From Dinoroseobacter sp. (GTDB taxonomy: Bacteria > Pseudomonadota > Alphaproteobacteria > Rhodobacterales > Rhodobacteraceae), in contig JASJAW010000020.1 of assembly GCA_030066795.1 (NCBI GenBank), positions 1 to 62,779 of the forward strand: a DNA stretch of 62,779 nt. The letters are read 5' to 3'. Below the pieces are notes generated by a model. It saw nothing but the letters and a program-made list of their open reading frames with translations, had not been told where the DNA came from and made no database searches. The number at the start of each line of letters is the position of its first letter. Within the stretch, counting starts at the first letter, position 1. A program made the translations under genes and the position numbers. This document shows positions 51,059 to 59,639 of this stretch, piece after piece.

Positions 51059-51771
51059 GCCATCCCCTCACCGGGCTGCCAGGCCCCGGGTGGGAGGTGG
51101 CCATCGACATATGCGCTCCAAAGCGCGTCGAGCTGGGCCCAGAGCACGTCTGTTTTAAAGATCAGCGCGGCGCAGGCCATGTCTTCTTTCTCAGGAGTGT
51201 CGGCGTGATCGAGCACCCATTTCAACCCGTATGCCACGTCGCGCGGGGCTTCGCTGAGCCGTTTCTTAAAGTAGCTCAGGCTGACATCGTTGGCGAAGTC
51301 GTAATGCTTCAAGAGGCCTTCGATCCGGTTCTCATGGATCTTCGGTGCGAAAAGCTCTGTCAGGGATGAAGCAACTGCTTGCAAGAGTGGCTGTTCCCGC
51401 ACGTAGTGAACATATGCCTCGGTTGCAAAATGCGTGGCAGGAAGAATGCCTTCGCCAGATGCGACATAGTCCGGATCAAGCCCAACCGCTTCTGCGAGTT
51501 TGAGCCAGCGGCGCAGGCCGCCCCCTTCATCCACTCCGCCGTCATGATCTTCGATCCGGGAGCGCCATGCGCGGCGAATATCGGGGTCCTCGCAACGGGA
51601 CATAAAGGCCGCATCCTTCCTCGGGATTGCCGCCTGATAGGCCCAGCGGTTTATAACCCAAGCGCGCACCTGATCCGGCGTACATTGCCCGCCGTGTAAC
51701 TTGTGATGAAACGGGTGCCGGTCGTGGTAGCGTTCCGCGCCGATGGTGCGCAGCCGGTCCTCAAGGCTCAT
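51055..51771 (-). CDS. pqqC: Pyrroloquinoline-quinone synthase PqqC
   Basis: PqqC is the cofactor-free oxidase that closes the ring and performs the last oxidation steps to PQQ. The 238-residue helical protein has [20 protein letters not shown] near the start, [28 protein letters not shown] and [15 protein letters not shown], which contribute the conserved active-site His, Tyr and Arg. It overlaps pqqB upstream and pqqD downstream by four bases each. Confidence 0.97.
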   Translation of the reverse strand: MSLEDRLRTIGAERYHDRHPFHHKLHGGQCTPDQVRAWVINRWAYQAAIPRKDAAFMSRCEDPDIRRAWRSRIEDHDGGVDEGGGLRRWLKLAEAVGLDPDYVASGEGILPATHFATEAYVHYVREQPLLQAVASSLTELFAPKIHENRIEGLLKHYDFANDVSLSYFKKRLSEAPRDVAYGLKWVLDHADTPEKEDMACAALIFKTDVLWAQLDALWSAYVDGHLPPGAWQPGEGMA

Positions 51772-52655
51772 AGGGTCGTCTCCTGTCCGTCTGCGGCCAC
51801 CTGCCAGCCGTGTTCAAGGACATACGCTCGCTCGGCACTGTCCGGACGCCAGATCGGGTTGGTGTTATTTATGTGGATAAAGGTCTTGGCTGCGCTCAGG
51901 CCGCGCAGGCGCTCGATTGACCCATCTGGTCCGGAGACCGAGATGTGGCCCATGCGTTGCCCGGTCTTGATGCCTGTCCCCGACCGGATCATCTCGTCAT
52001 CGTCCCATAGAGTGCCATCAAAGAACAGCTGATCGGCGTCCTGCAGGCGTTTCAGCAAATCGTCGGGAACATGCGCGCAGCCCGGTATGTAGTAGGCTGT
52101 CTTTCTGCCATCCGAGAGCCGCACACCAACGGTCTGTTCGCCGACCAGATCGGTCTGGACGGTTTCGCCTTCCATAAACAATGGGACCTTGCCGGGGACT
52201 GCGAAGAGCATGGCGTTCAGGCCGGGATGCAGCTCGAACGAGGCTTCCAGTGCGATCTCGCGGCGCGCGACTTTGTCATGGGACACTGCGTCGAATACAC
52301 GGTTCTGCTCCAGTACCCCGTGGATCTCAGCAGTCGCAAAAAGCGTGAAGGGTGTCTGCTCGCGCAGCGACAGCAAGCCAGCGATGTGATCTATGTCGCC
52401 ATTGGTCAAAAGCACGGATGCAACGGGTGTGTCGCGCAGGCTGCGCGGATGCAGAGCGGCGCAGGTCTGCATCTGGGAGCGTATGTCGGGGGACGCATTC
52501 AGGATCGACCAGTGCGATCCGTCGGCAGAGACTGCCAAAGACGATTGGCCGGACGGCGTAAGCCGCCCGGCGCGCGCATCTTCGCAGTTAGGGCAACCGC
52601 AGTTCCACTGCGGAAGGCCACCACCGGCTGCAGCACCCAGTACCAGAATTTTCAT
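51768..52655 (-). CDS. pqqB: PQQ biosynthesis protein PqqB
   Basis: PqqB is an MBL-fold protein that hydroxylates the cross-linked Glu-Tyr intermediate. The 295-residue sequence begins MKILVLGAAAGGGLPQWNCG followed by CPNCEDAR, has the family pattern LTNGDIDHIAGLLSLREQ in place of the usual HxHxDH, and ends with FIHINNTNPIWRP. There is a 27-base gap after pqqA, then the chain of four-base overlaps begins. Confidence 0.96.
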   Translation of the reverse strand: MKILVLGAAAGGGLPQWNCGCPNCEDARAGRLTPSGQSSLAVSADGSHWSILNASPDIRSQMQTCAALHPRSLRDTPVASVLLTNGDIDHIAGLLSLREQTPFTLFATAEIHGVLEQNRVFDAVSHDKVARREIALEASFELHPGLNAMLFAVPGKVPLFMEGETVQTDLVGEQTVGVRLSDGRKTAYYIPGCAHVPDDLLKRLQDADQLFFDGTLWDDDEMIRSGTGIKTGQRMGHISVSGPDGSIERLRGLSAAKTFIHINNTNPIWRPDSAERAYVLEHGWQVAADGQETTL

Positions 52656-52682
52656 CTGCGAGGGTCCTGACCGGAGTAAGAA

Positions 52683-52790
52683 TTAGAACAGGTCGTGCTC
52701 TGCTTCGCGACCTTCGTCTTCCGCGGGGGAGTACATGTTGATCTCCATGCCGCAGTTCACTTCACGCAGTTTCGGGGTAGTCCAAGCCAT
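52683..52790 (-). CDS. pqqA: PQQ precursor peptide PqqA
   Basis: PqqA is the 35-residue ribosomal peptide from which PQQ is made. The sequence is MAWTTPKLREVNCGMEINMY followed by SPAEDEGREAEHDLF; the Glu and Tyr that become PQQ are in the ExxxY motif EINMY (Glu16 and Tyr20). A GGAGG site precedes the ATG. It is longer at the C-terminus than the 23-24-residue pseudomonad form. It is first in the pqq operon, and a GGTCGTAA box lies 65 bases upstream. Confidence 0.96.
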   Translation of the reverse strand: MAWTTPKLREVNCGMEINMYSPAEDEGREAEHDLF

Positions 52791-52854
52791 TTCAATCCTC
52801 CGGGGCAAGTCATTACGGTGAACATAATTTCCACAGTATCTTACCACTATTCTC

Positions 52855-52870
52855 CTTTGGTCGTAAGGAA
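52855..52870 (+). promoter_or_regulatory. Quinoprotein-locus box 1, upstream of pqqA
   Basis: CTTTGGTCGTAAGGAAA matches the other four boxes in the locus through the core GGTCGTAA. It lies about 65 bases upstream of the pqqA start. A transcription factor binding here is inferred from recurrence in five promoters. Confidence 0.6.
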
Positions 52871-52992
52871 AACATTACCTACGCTTTTCAATATGTTGCA
52901 GCCTAATACTGATCTTTCGCACCAGCGCCAAAACCCTGCAAAAAAATGTGCCTTATTCAACATCGCTCCGTTGTACCGGGTAGAACAAAGCA

Positions 52993-53020
52993 GACGCGCG
53001 CCGGTTTCCCGGCGCGCGTC
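52993..53020 (-). terminator. Terminator-like hairpin after the alcohol dehydrogenase gene
   Basis: GACGCGCGCCGG and CCGGCGCGCGTC form a perfect 12-bp stem with a 4-base loop (GAAA in the minus-strand RNA), 25 bases past the stop at 53046. The T-rich tail (TGCTTTGTTCT) is imperfect. It should separate the alcohol dehydrogenase message from pqqA. Confidence 0.75.
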
Positions 53021-53045
53021 CCGAGCGCTAGCGTGCAAATTCGTT

Positions 53046-54824
53046 TTAGTTGGCGGAAGCCATCTGCTCAGGCAGTTTGAAGGTCCAGAGCAAACCACCC
53101 TGGTTAAGATAGTTTACCTTTTTGGCGACTTCGCCACCCCAGAGCGGAACCGCGCCGCCCCAGCCGGAGATGATGGAGACATACTGCTCCCCTTCCATTT
53201 CCCAAGTGATCGGCTGTCCAACGATGCCGGAGCCGGTCTGGAAGGACCAGAGCACTTCGCCGGTTTCATCATCTAAGGCGATGAAATTGCCCTCAGGCGT
53301 GCCAGTGAACACAAGGCCACCCGCGGTGGTCATCACGCCACCCCAGAGAGGCGCGTCGTTCTTGTATTCCCACTTGATCTCGCCGGTGTCCGGGTCGATC
53401 GCCTTGAGTGAGCCGATATGGTCTTCGTAGTTCGGCTTGATCGTGAAACCAGCACCCAGATAGGCCGCACCTTTCTTGTAGGTGATTGGCTCGTTCCAGA
53501 TATCCATGCCCCACTCGTTCGACGGCACGTAGAAGTTGCCGGTGCGCTGCGAGAAGGCCATCGGCATCCAGTTCTTGCCGCCAAGGAAGGAGGGTGACGC
53601 AAAGATCACTTCGCCTTTCTTACCATCTGCAGCATCGGCCGGGTTACCGGGGCGATTGTCTTCATTGTAGATTGGGCGGCCATTCTCATCGAGACCAGAG
53701 GCCCAGGAGATGTCCTTCACGAAGGGAACGCCGCGTACAAACGCGCCATCTTCCCGGTTCAGGACATAGAAGAAGCCGTTCCGGTCGGCGGTCGCCCACC
53801 GCTTTTCGCCCGCACGGTTGGTGTAGGCGACAACTTCATTCACGCCGTCGTAGTCCCAGCCTTCACGCGGGGTGGTTTGGAAGTGCCACTTGATCTCGCC
53901 GGTGGCTGGGTCGATCCCGATCCGGCTGGCGGCATAGAGGTTGTCGCCTGTGCCATCGTTGTTCTGGCCCGCGTCGCGCAGCCACGAGTTCCACGGGGCT
54001 GGGTTACCTGCACCAAACACGAGCGTGTCGGTTTCTACGTCATAGGATCCGCCCAGCCAGGTTGCCCCACCGCCGGTCTTCCACATGTCGCCAGGCCAGG
54101 TGGCGTTCAGCGTGCCGGTCATGGTCGATGGTTCGCCATTCAGCTCACCCATATGACCTTCGATGACAGGACGCTTCCAGACAACTTCGCCGGTTTCCGC
54201 GTCACGCGCTTCGACCGCGCCGACAATGCCAAATTCGCCGCCGGAGTTACCGGTGACAACAAGGCCGTTTACGATCAGCGGCGCGGCTGTGTAGGAGTAG
54301 CCCGCCTTGTAATCCTCGATCTTCTTGTTCCAGACGACGTCACCGGTTTTGGCGTCAAGCGCCACGATCCGGGCATCCAGCGTGCCGAAATACACCTTGT
54401 CGCCGTAAATCGCCGCGCCGCGGTTGATCACGTCGCAGCAGGGCAGGATGCCTTCGGGCAGACGTGCATCATACTGCCAAAGTTCTTCGCCCGTCATGAC
54501 ATCGATGGCGTACATCCGGCTGTAGGACCCGGTGATGTACATCACGCCGTCATGCACGATGGGCTGGGTTTCCTGGCCACGCTGCTTCTCGCCACCGAGC
54601 GAGAACGCCCAGGCCGGGACCAAATGCTTCACATTACCTTTGTTCAGTGTCTCAAGCGGGCTATAACGCTGCAGGTGGCGTCCCATGCCATTTGTCAGGA
54701 CACTTCCGGTGTTCGCCTGATCGTTCTTGAGATCTTCTTCGGTGACGTCGGCGGCAAGCGCATCCGAATGCCATCCCATAGTCGCGACCAAACCTGTCGC
54801 AACGGCTAGTACAAACCGGTTCAT
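53046..54824 (-). CDS. PQQ-dependent alcohol dehydrogenase, ExaA/PedH-like, with lanthanide-type active site
   Basis: This periplasmic eight-blade quinoprotein oxidises primary alcohols and passes electrons to a c-type cytochrome. From the ATG at 54824 (AAGGAGG site) a signal peptide [20 protein letters not shown] precedes a mature start [20 protein letters not shown]. It resembles ExaA-type ethanol dehydrogenases: [27 protein letters not shown], and the vicinal disulfide in [13 protein letters not shown]. Metal ligands are the Glu in GGEFGIVGA, the Asn in GAGNPAPWN and the catalytic Asp in [11 protein letters not shown]. Two residues after that Asp is a second Asp (WDYDG). In XoxF and PedH that extra Asp coordinates a lanthanide, while Ca-dependent MxaF and ExaA have Ala or Ser. 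I infer lanthanide dependence. About 592 residues is normal. Confidence 0.93.
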   Translation of the reverse strand: MNRFVLAVATGLVATMGWHSDALAADVTEEDLKNDQANTGSVLTNGMGRHLQRYSPLETLNKGNVKHLVPAWAFSLGGEKQRGQETQPIVHDGVMYITGSYSRMYAIDVMTGEELWQYDARLPEGILPCCDVINRGAAIYGDKVYFGTLDARIVALDAKTGDVVWNKKIEDYKAGYSYTAAPLIVNGLVVTGNSGGEFGIVGAVEARDAETGEVVWKRPVIEGHMGELNGEPSTMTGTLNATWPGDMWKTGGGATWLGGSYDVETDTLVFGAGNPAPWNSWLRDAGQNNDGTGDNLYAASRIGIDPATGEIKWHFQTTPREGWDYDGVNEVVAYTNRAGEKRWATADRNGFFYVLNREDGAFVRGVPFVKDISWASGLDENGRPIYNEDNRPGNPADAADGKKGEVIFASPSFLGGKNWMPMAFSQRTGNFYVPSNEWGMDIWNEPITYKKGAAYLGAGFTIKPNYEDHIGSLKAIDPDTGEIKWEYKNDAPLWGGVMTTAGGLVFTGTPEGNFIALDDETGEVLWSFQTGSGIVGQPITWEMEGEQYVSIISGWGGAVPLWGGEVAKKVNYLNQGGLLWTFKLPEQMASAN

Positions 54825-54923
54825 CGGTTTCCTCCTTGTGATCCTCCGCGGCCGGGGCACGCCAAAAAGGCTCGGCCGATGACCGGGAAAGCGTATAGGC
54901 GATTCCGGATTCGCGCAAATGCA

Positions 54924-54938
54924 CCAAGGTCGTAAAAT
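54924..54938 (+). promoter_or_regulatory. Quinoprotein-locus box 2, between the alcohol dehydrogenase and a divergent gene
   Basis: CCAAGGTCGTAAAAT lies about 105 bases before the dehydrogenase start and 64 bases before the divergent start at 54994. A related element, TCGTAAAGTTGGG, starts at 54955, 25 bases after TCGTAAAATTGAG, giving a direct repeat. Confidence 0.65.
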
Positions 54939-54993
54939 TGAGATCCGCGGTCTATCGTAAAGTTGGGGTTGGTGAGAAAAAGGATTTGAAAAC

Positions 54994-55548
54994 TTGAGGT
55001 TAATTTACATCTTTTCCGCAATCGTTTCAGTCGTCGCAGGGCCGGCCGTTGCGGCGGGGCCGTTAGAGGGGGAGAAGTCAATTCGACTGCTCGAGCCGGA
55101 CGGAACTGCCCATACCGTTGGTCAGGTTCTCTTTACCCCGGAGGGTGAGACGGTCAGCTATACGGTGACTTGGGACGAGGCACAGTTTGGCGATCATTTC
55201 CTGTCAATGCGTCCGTTCAAATGTCTCGAAGGGCGCGAGAAATACTGGTGCCAGGTACCTTATCCCTACGACATCAACCGGCAGGTCTCGGCTGATGATC
55301 TCACCGATCTGGAATACGAGCTGATGTTTCTTTGGAAAGGAGCGACCGAGTACGGCATCAATATGTGGAACGGCGTCTACTACCGGCTCGGTGTCGAAGG
55401 GGACCGTCTCGTCGGACATCTGCACGAGATCGACATGGAGCCGCTCGGCGTACCACCGGCAGCCGGAGAGATGCGTCCAATCCGAGCTGCCGATCTGCAC
55501 GAAGCCGATCCCGACAGCCACTGGCTGCCGGTACTCGTGATCGAATAG
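54994..55548 (+). CDS. Secreted protein of unknown function in the quinoprotein locus
   Basis: The 184-residue protein starts at a TTG behind AAGGA, with a signal peptide ([20 protein letters not shown]). The mature part has [40 protein letters not shown] and [20 protein letters not shown]. The two cysteines may pair. The segment FKCLEG...YWCQVPYPY suggests a small beta-rich periplasmic protein. No family was recognised. It is divergent from the alcohol dehydrogenase gene and shares its promoter box, so it is probably co-induced and may help maturation or electron transfer. Confidence 0.75.
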   Translation: MRLIYIFSAIVSVVAGPAVAAGPLEGEKSIRLLEPDGTAHTVGQVLFTPEGETVSYTVTWDEAQFGDHFLSMRPFKCLEGREKYWCQVPYPYDINRQVSADDLTDLEYELMFLWKGATEYGINMWNGVYYRLGVEGDRLVGHLHEIDMEPLGVPPAAGEMRPIRAADLHEADPDSHWLPVLVIE

Positions 55549-55551
55549 GGC

Positions 55552-55971
55552 TTACTTTTCGGTAATTGCACTCGCGTCGCGCGCCGAGATGCTTTCCAGA
55601 TAGGCAAGAATGAAGTCCTGCACCGTGCGGTCTTCGATCCCGACATGGCGCATCTTTGTCCCGGGCATGAAGGCTGCATTGTCTTCCATCCATGCGCGTA
55701 GAGCAGCCGGGGTCCAGACAATGCCGGAGGCCTCCAGCGCAATGGAGTAGTCATAGTCGGGATATGTTCCCGCAGCACGTCCGACAACGTTCTCAAGCGG
55801 AGGGCCATAGCTTGCGTCGGCTGAGTCCGAGGCATGGCAGCGCCGACACTCGGCATTGTATAATGCTTGGCCCGCATCGATCTTGACCTGTTCAAATACC
55901 TGACCAGCGACCGCAGGCGCGGCTCCAACAACAGGCAGGCACAGAAGGGCTGCGGCTAAGACATGTTTCAT
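55552..55971 (-). CDS. c-type cytochrome (c550-like electron acceptor)
   Basis: The protein has about 139 residues from the ATG at 55971 (GGAGGA site) and a signal peptide (MKHVLAAALLCLPVVGAAPA, cut after VAG). One haem site is ECRRCHASDS (CxxCH); the distal Met is in AFMPGTKMRHVGIED, as in small class I cytochromes, and GPPLENVVGRAAGTYPDYDY is typical of the cytochrome c550/cy group. It probably accepts electrons from the PQQ dehydrogenase. It is a single gene, convergent with the secreted protein at 54994, with its own GGTCGTAA box about 95 bases upstream. Confidence 0.88.
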   Translation of the reverse strand: MKHVLAAALLCLPVVGAAPAVAGQVFEQVKIDAGQALYNAECRRCHASDSADASYGPPLENVVGRAAGTYPDYDYSIALEASGIVWTPAALRAWMEDNAAFMPGTKMRHVGIEDRTVQDFILAYLESISARDASAITEK

Positions 55972-56061
55972 GGGATCCTCCGGGGTTGCCGAGCAGACCT
56001 TACGCTGGTCCGCACGGACTTCGGTTGACATATGTCAACCGCAGGGCCCGAGGTTGTAATC

Positions 56062-56076
56062 CTTTGGTCGTAAAAT
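56062..56076 (+). promoter_or_regulatory. Quinoprotein-locus box 3, upstream of the cytochrome gene
   Basis: CTTTGGTCGTAAAAT lies about 97 bases before the cytochrome start at 55971. It is nearly identical to box 1 at its left end and to box 2 at its right end. Confidence 0.6.
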
Positions 56077-56087
56077 AAGGCAGCAGG

Positions 56088-56624
56088 TCAGAAAAGCGGC
56101 GCGTATTTCCAGTTGTCCGCGTCTGGTGTGACCTCATCCGGATCGTAACCAGCATCCTGTAAGCGCTTGGCAACCTTCAATCCTTCACGTGCAGCGGTGT
56201 CGATGTACTCGCGGCCAAGCGCCTCATCTTTCTGAACGCCGTGCCCTCGGAGAAGGTTCAGACCATAATTGAACATGCCCACCGGATCGCCGGCGTCCGC
56301 CGCACGCCGGTCCCACTCGGCGGCTGCATCCGGATCGTAGTCCGCGCCAAGACCGTTGTTGTCGAGCTGGCTCATCCAGGTCATGGCACCCGTATATCCG
56401 GCATCTGCGCAGGTCTCGAATACCGTGCGCGCGTCCTCATGGTCGCCTTTTTTCGTGATCATGTAGCCCGCCGCACAGGTCATCATACTGGTCTCGCCGC
56501 GCCCGGCCCGCTCGATCTCGCGCGAGAGTGTCATCTCGTCCGGATTGAGCGAACCATACTGGCTGAGATCCTCAGCCAAACCAGGTGTTGCGATAAGGGT
56601 GGCGACGACCGAAAGACGTATCAA
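56088..56624 (-). CDS. Secreted Sel1/TPR-like repeat protein
   Basis: The protein has about 178 residues. The start is a TTG at 56624 behind AAAGGAG, followed by a signal peptide (IRLSVVATLIATPGLAED). Helical Sel1-type repeats are seen: AAGYMITKKGDHEDARTVFE, AGYTGAMTWMSQLDNNGLG, DAAAEWDRRAADAGDPVGMF, and YGLNLLRGHGVQKDEALGRE. Such repeats make protein-protein contacts, so a scaffold or assembly function in the periplasm is likely. It is the last gene of the ABC-module operon, following the permease gene by 65 bases. Confidence 0.78.
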   Translation of the reverse strand: MIRLSVVATLIATPGLAEDLSQYGSLNPDEMTLSREIERAGRGETSMMTCAAGYMITKKGDHEDARTVFETCADAGYTGAMTWMSQLDNNGLGADYDPDAAAEWDRRAADAGDPVGMFNYGLNLLRGHGVQKDEALGREYIDTAAREGLKVAKRLQDAGYDPDEVTPDADNWKYAPLF

Positions 56625-56689
56625 GTGGCATCTCCTTTCTGCAAACACTACCAGATACGCAGACAGAGCGCACTGGCTCGATTTGCCGG

Positions 56690-57493
56690 TCACGCCTTGC
56701 GGCGGATAAACCCGCGCGCCGGATCGTAGCCCCAGAGGGCGAGCGCCAGAAACACTATACCCGACAGGAGCGTCCAGCCGAGCGCTGGGGCATTGAACTC
56801 TCCGTAGAGCGCAAAGCGGATCAACTCGACCGCATGGGTGAACGGATTGACCGCGCAGATATCGTGCAGCAGCTTCGAGCTTTCAGCCATTTTCCACAGC
56901 GGGTAGAGCGCGGAGGACAGGAAGAACATCGGGAAGATGACGAAGTTCATGACGCCGGCGAAGTTTTCAAGTTGCTTGATCAGAGAAGACAGCGCCAGTC
57001 CCAGTGCTCCAAGCATGATCCCGGCAACGACCAATGCGGGGAGCGCCGCGAGATACCCCACTGCGGGCATCTTGATGCCATAGAGGGCTGCTATCGCCAG
57101 AAACGCATAAACTTGAAGGATCGAGATCGCGGTAGATGCGGCCAGTCGGCAAAACAGGAGCCACCAGCGGGGCAGGGGCGAGGTCAGAAGCAGGCGCATC
57201 GAGCCCATCTCGCGGTCATATACCAGCGACAGGCTCGACTGCATTGAGTTGAACAGGATGATCATCCCGCAGAGGCCAGGGACGATATAGGTCTCGTACT
57301 GGATATAGGTCTGGTAGGGCGGGGTTATGGACAGGCCAAGGGCTGCGCGAAATCCGGCAGCAAAGACCAGCAGCCAGACCAACGGGCGGACAAGCGCGGC
57401 GAGAAAGCGTTCCCGTTGCCGGACAAAGCGCAGCGCCTCGCGGGTGACGATCGCTCCAAGCGCGACAAGCGGGGCGCGGATGCCGCCCGTCAC
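56690..57493 (-). CDS. ABC-2-type permease of the PQQ-linked (PedC-like) transporter
   Basis: This 267-residue membrane protein has about six hydrophobic segments and the ABC-2 pattern VPGLCGMIILFNSMQSSLSL, VYDREMGSMRLLLTSPLPRW and MFFLSSALYPLW near the end. It matches the permease described as PedC-like in PQQ-dependent alcohol catabolism clusters. ABC-2 proteins usually export. It overlaps the ATPase gene by four bases. The transported compound is unknown. Confidence 0.88.
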   Translation of the reverse strand: MTGGIRAPLVALGAIVTREALRFVRQRERFLAALVRPLVWLLVFAAGFRAALGLSITPPYQTYIQYETYIVPGLCGMIILFNSMQSSLSLVYDREMGSMRLLLTSPLPRWWLLFCRLAASTAISILQVYAFLAIAALYGIKMPAVGYLAALPALVVAGIMLGALGLALSSLIKQLENFAGVMNFVIFPMFFLSSALYPLWKMAESSKLLHDICAVNPFTHAVELIRFALYGEFNAPALGWTLLSGIVFLALALWGYDPARGFIRRKA

Positions 57494-58209
57494 GCCGCGG
57501 CTCCGGTCTGGGCAAGGAAATAGTCAGACAGAGGCGCCGCGCCGCGCAGGTCCCCGACAATCCCGTCCTGCAAGAGCCGCCCTTGATGCAACACGAGCAG
57601 GCGGTCCGCATCCGCGATCTCGTCTGTAAGGTGCGTGGCCCAAAGCACCGTCAGACCGTCAGTACGCGAAAGCTCATGAACGTAGTCTGTGATCGCTTTG
57701 CGGCTGGCGGCATCGAGCCCGACTGTCGGCTCATCGAGCAGCAACACGGACGGTGAATGGATCAGGCAGCGTGCGATTTCTGTTCTGCGGCGGTGGCCGC
57801 CATTGAGATCCCGCGCGCGCTCACCGGCGCGATCGGAAATATCAAGCCGCTCAAGCGCGGCGTCGATTCGTGTGCGTGCGTCGCGCCCTGATATCCCGTG
57901 CAAAGCAGCAAAATAAGACAGATTGCGTTTGACGGTGAGATCCAGATCGAGCGTCGATTGCTGAAAGACCACGCCGATCTTTGCAAGCGCCGCGCGCGGT
58001 TCCCTTGAGATATCGTGCCCCGCGATTTCAATCTGGCCTTCTTCCGTCGTAAAGAGACGCGTCAGAAGCGAGAACAGAGTGGACTTGCCCGCGCCATTGG
58101 GTCCCAGAAGCGCGGAAAACGCGCCCGGCGCGATGGAGAAGCTCACATCGTCTAGGGCGCGTTTTGAACCGTAGCTGTAGCTTAGGTTTCGGACCGAAAG
58201 TCCTGTCAC
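57490..58209 (-). CDS. ABC transporter ATP-binding protein of the PQQ-dependent alcohol dehydrogenase system
   Basis: This 239-residue ATPase has Walker A LLGPNGAGKSTLFSLL, a Q-loop VVFQQSTLDLDLTV, the region LNGGHRRRTEIARCLI in place of a standard LSGGQ signature, Walker B SVLLLDEPTVGLD, and switch VLWATHLTDEIADADR. The signature change (NGGHRRR) is noteworthy, but related family members also deviate there. It pairs with the ABC-2 permease and overlaps both neighbours by four bases. Confidence 0.9.
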   Translation of the reverse strand: MTGLSVRNLSYSYGSKRALDDVSFSIAPGAFSALLGPNGAGKSTLFSLLTRLFTTEEGQIEIAGHDISREPRAALAKIGVVFQQSTLDLDLTVKRNLSYFAALHGISGRDARTRIDAALERLDISDRAGERARDLNGGHRRRTEIARCLIHSPSVLLLDEPTVGLDAASRKAITDYVHELSRTDGLTVLWATHLTDEIADADRLLVLHQGRLLQDGIVGDLRGAAPLSDYFLAQTGAAA

Positions 58210-58661
58210 TTAATGGTAATCTCCAGCCGCTGGGTTTCGCCGGTCGAGCCGGGCACCTTCATGTAATAGCTGCCGGGCTTGATCGCGACAAAGCCTATTT
58301 CCATCTCGCCAGCTTCGTCGAACTCCACGCTGTCGAGGCCCAGGGGGCGGATTTCCAAGCCTTCGACAACCATCTCGTCGATCCAGATGGCACGGAAGAA
58401 CTCGGGGCCAATCAGCGCAAGCTCCTGCGAGCCATCGCCCTGAATTTCAAACTCGTAGTATGTGCCAGACTCCAGAACCCACGGCTCGTCTGCAAGCGGC
58501 ATGCCGGCGGACAGGATGACCGGTGGCAGATCCTCTTTGTTGGACGCCGAAAGGAGGCCCGCAAGACCAAAGCCCTCATCTTCGTCTTCATCCTCATCGG
58601 CCATCGCGGTGGCGGGCAGGGCAAGAGCAAGCGCTGCGGTGAGCAGAACAGTTTTGATCAT
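58206..58661 (-). CDS. Small secreted protein in the PQQ-linked ABC module
   Basis: The 151-residue protein has a signal peptide (MIKTVLLTAALALALPATAM, then ADEDEDEDEG), leaving an acidic mature N-terminus. It has a beta-rich core: WVLESGTYYEFEIQGDGSQE, FRAIWIDEMVVEGLEI and FVAIKPGSYYMKVPGSTG. The shape suggests a cupredoxin-like or jelly-roll fold, without obvious copper ligands. It lies between the beta-propeller gene and the ATPase gene and overlaps the latter by four bases. Function is unknown. Confidence 0.72.
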   Translation of the reverse strand: MIKTVLLTAALALALPATAMADEDEDEDEGFGLAGLLSASNKEDLPPVILSAGMPLADEPWVLESGTYYEFEIQGDGSQELALIGPEFFRAIWIDEMVVEGLEIRPLGLDSVEFDEAGEMEIGFVAIKPGSYYMKVPGSTGETQRLEITIK

Positions 58662-58679
58662 TTGTCAGTCCTTTGTTGA

Positions 58680-59636
58680 TCAGGGGCGTAGCGCCGCACC
58701 CCAGGGGAAGCGGCCCACTTTGATGGTTTTCACAGCTTCGCGGTCGGCCACATCGATCACGGTGACATCTCCGGACACGCCATTGGTGGTAAACAGAAGC
58801 GACTTGTCGCCATTGAACGCCATGTGCCAGACACGGCGTCCGACAAGGATGTAATCCTCGACCTCGAACGTATCGGCATTAACCACGGCAACGTGGTTCG
58901 ACGGGCCGAGGGCCACAAACGCGGTCTTTTCATCTCCGGTGAACTCAAAGCCGACCGGCTGGACACGGTCCGGATGCACGCCCTGCACCTCAAAGTCGAT
59001 CTTACCCTTCTCGGTCTGTGTCTCCACATCAAAGATCGTGATCGTGCCGCCGATTTCGGAGCTGACCCACAGCTCGGTCCCGTCCTTTACAAACTCAGCA
59101 TGGCGCGGGCGCGAGTCGACAAGGGTGTTGGCAAAGAGCTTCTGTGTCTCGGTATCAATCCAGTGCGCCATATTGGTGGTTTCAGACGTGGTTATGGCGA
59201 TCTTGCCATCCGGGCTGACAGCCATGCCTTCTGGCTCAATCCCCACATTGATCTGGGCGATCACGCTGCGGCTTTCGGTGTCGACCACGGTGGTGACCGC
59301 GTCGTCTTCGTTGGCAATGTACAGATGCCGGTCATTGGGGTGGAGGACGAACTGTTCCGGGTCCTCGCCCGACGGAAGCTCATGCAGGATCTCTCCGGTT
59401 TCAGGGTCCATCACCTGCACCGTGTCGCTGTCGGACGCGCAGATGTAGAGGCGTGAGAAATCCTTCGAGAAGGTAATCCCGCGCGGACGTTCACCGACGG
59501 GAAGCGTGCGGACAACCTCAAGGGTTTCAACATCGATCACGCTGATTGTGTCGTCTTTTTCATTAGAAACCCAGATCTCCTCAGCGCCAACCGGCGCGGC
59601 GAGGCTCAGGGCAAGGCAGGCAGTCATTAGTCTCAT
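58680..59636 (-). CDS. PQQ-dependent catabolism-associated YVTN-type beta-propeller protein
   Basis: The protein has 318 residues, with a signal peptide (MRLMTACLALSLAAPVGAEE) and seven YVTN-like repeats, for example IWVSNEKDDTISVIDVETLE, LYICASDSDTVQVMDPETGE, LYIANEDDAVTTVVDTESRS, LWVSSEIGGTITIFDVETQT and LLFTTNGVSGDVTVIDVADR. These form a periplasmic propeller. Proteins of this type are found beside PQQ alcohol dehydrogenases in many genomes, and their role is not settled. It lies 3 bases after the binding-protein gene. Confidence 0.92.
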   Translation of the reverse strand: MRLMTACLALSLAAPVGAEEIWVSNEKDDTISVIDVETLEVVRTLPVGERPRGITFSKDFSRLYICASDSDTVQVMDPETGEILHELPSGEDPEQFVLHPNDRHLYIANEDDAVTTVVDTESRSVIAQINVGIEPEGMAVSPDGKIAITTSETTNMAHWIDTETQKLFANTLVDSRPRHAEFVKDGTELWVSSEIGGTITIFDVETQTEKGKIDFEVQGVHPDRVQPVGFEFTGDEKTAFVALGPSNHVAVVNADTFEVEDYILVGRRVWHMAFNGDKSLLFTTNGVSGDVTVIDVADREAVKTIKVGRFPWGAALRP

Positions 59637-59639
59637 GCG

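Noticed and set aside
53046..54824. XoxF methanol dehydrogenase
   Set aside because: The lanthanide-type Asp is present, but the N-terminal and central blocks match ExaA/PedH ethanol dehydrogenases better, and the accessory genes are of the Ped type.
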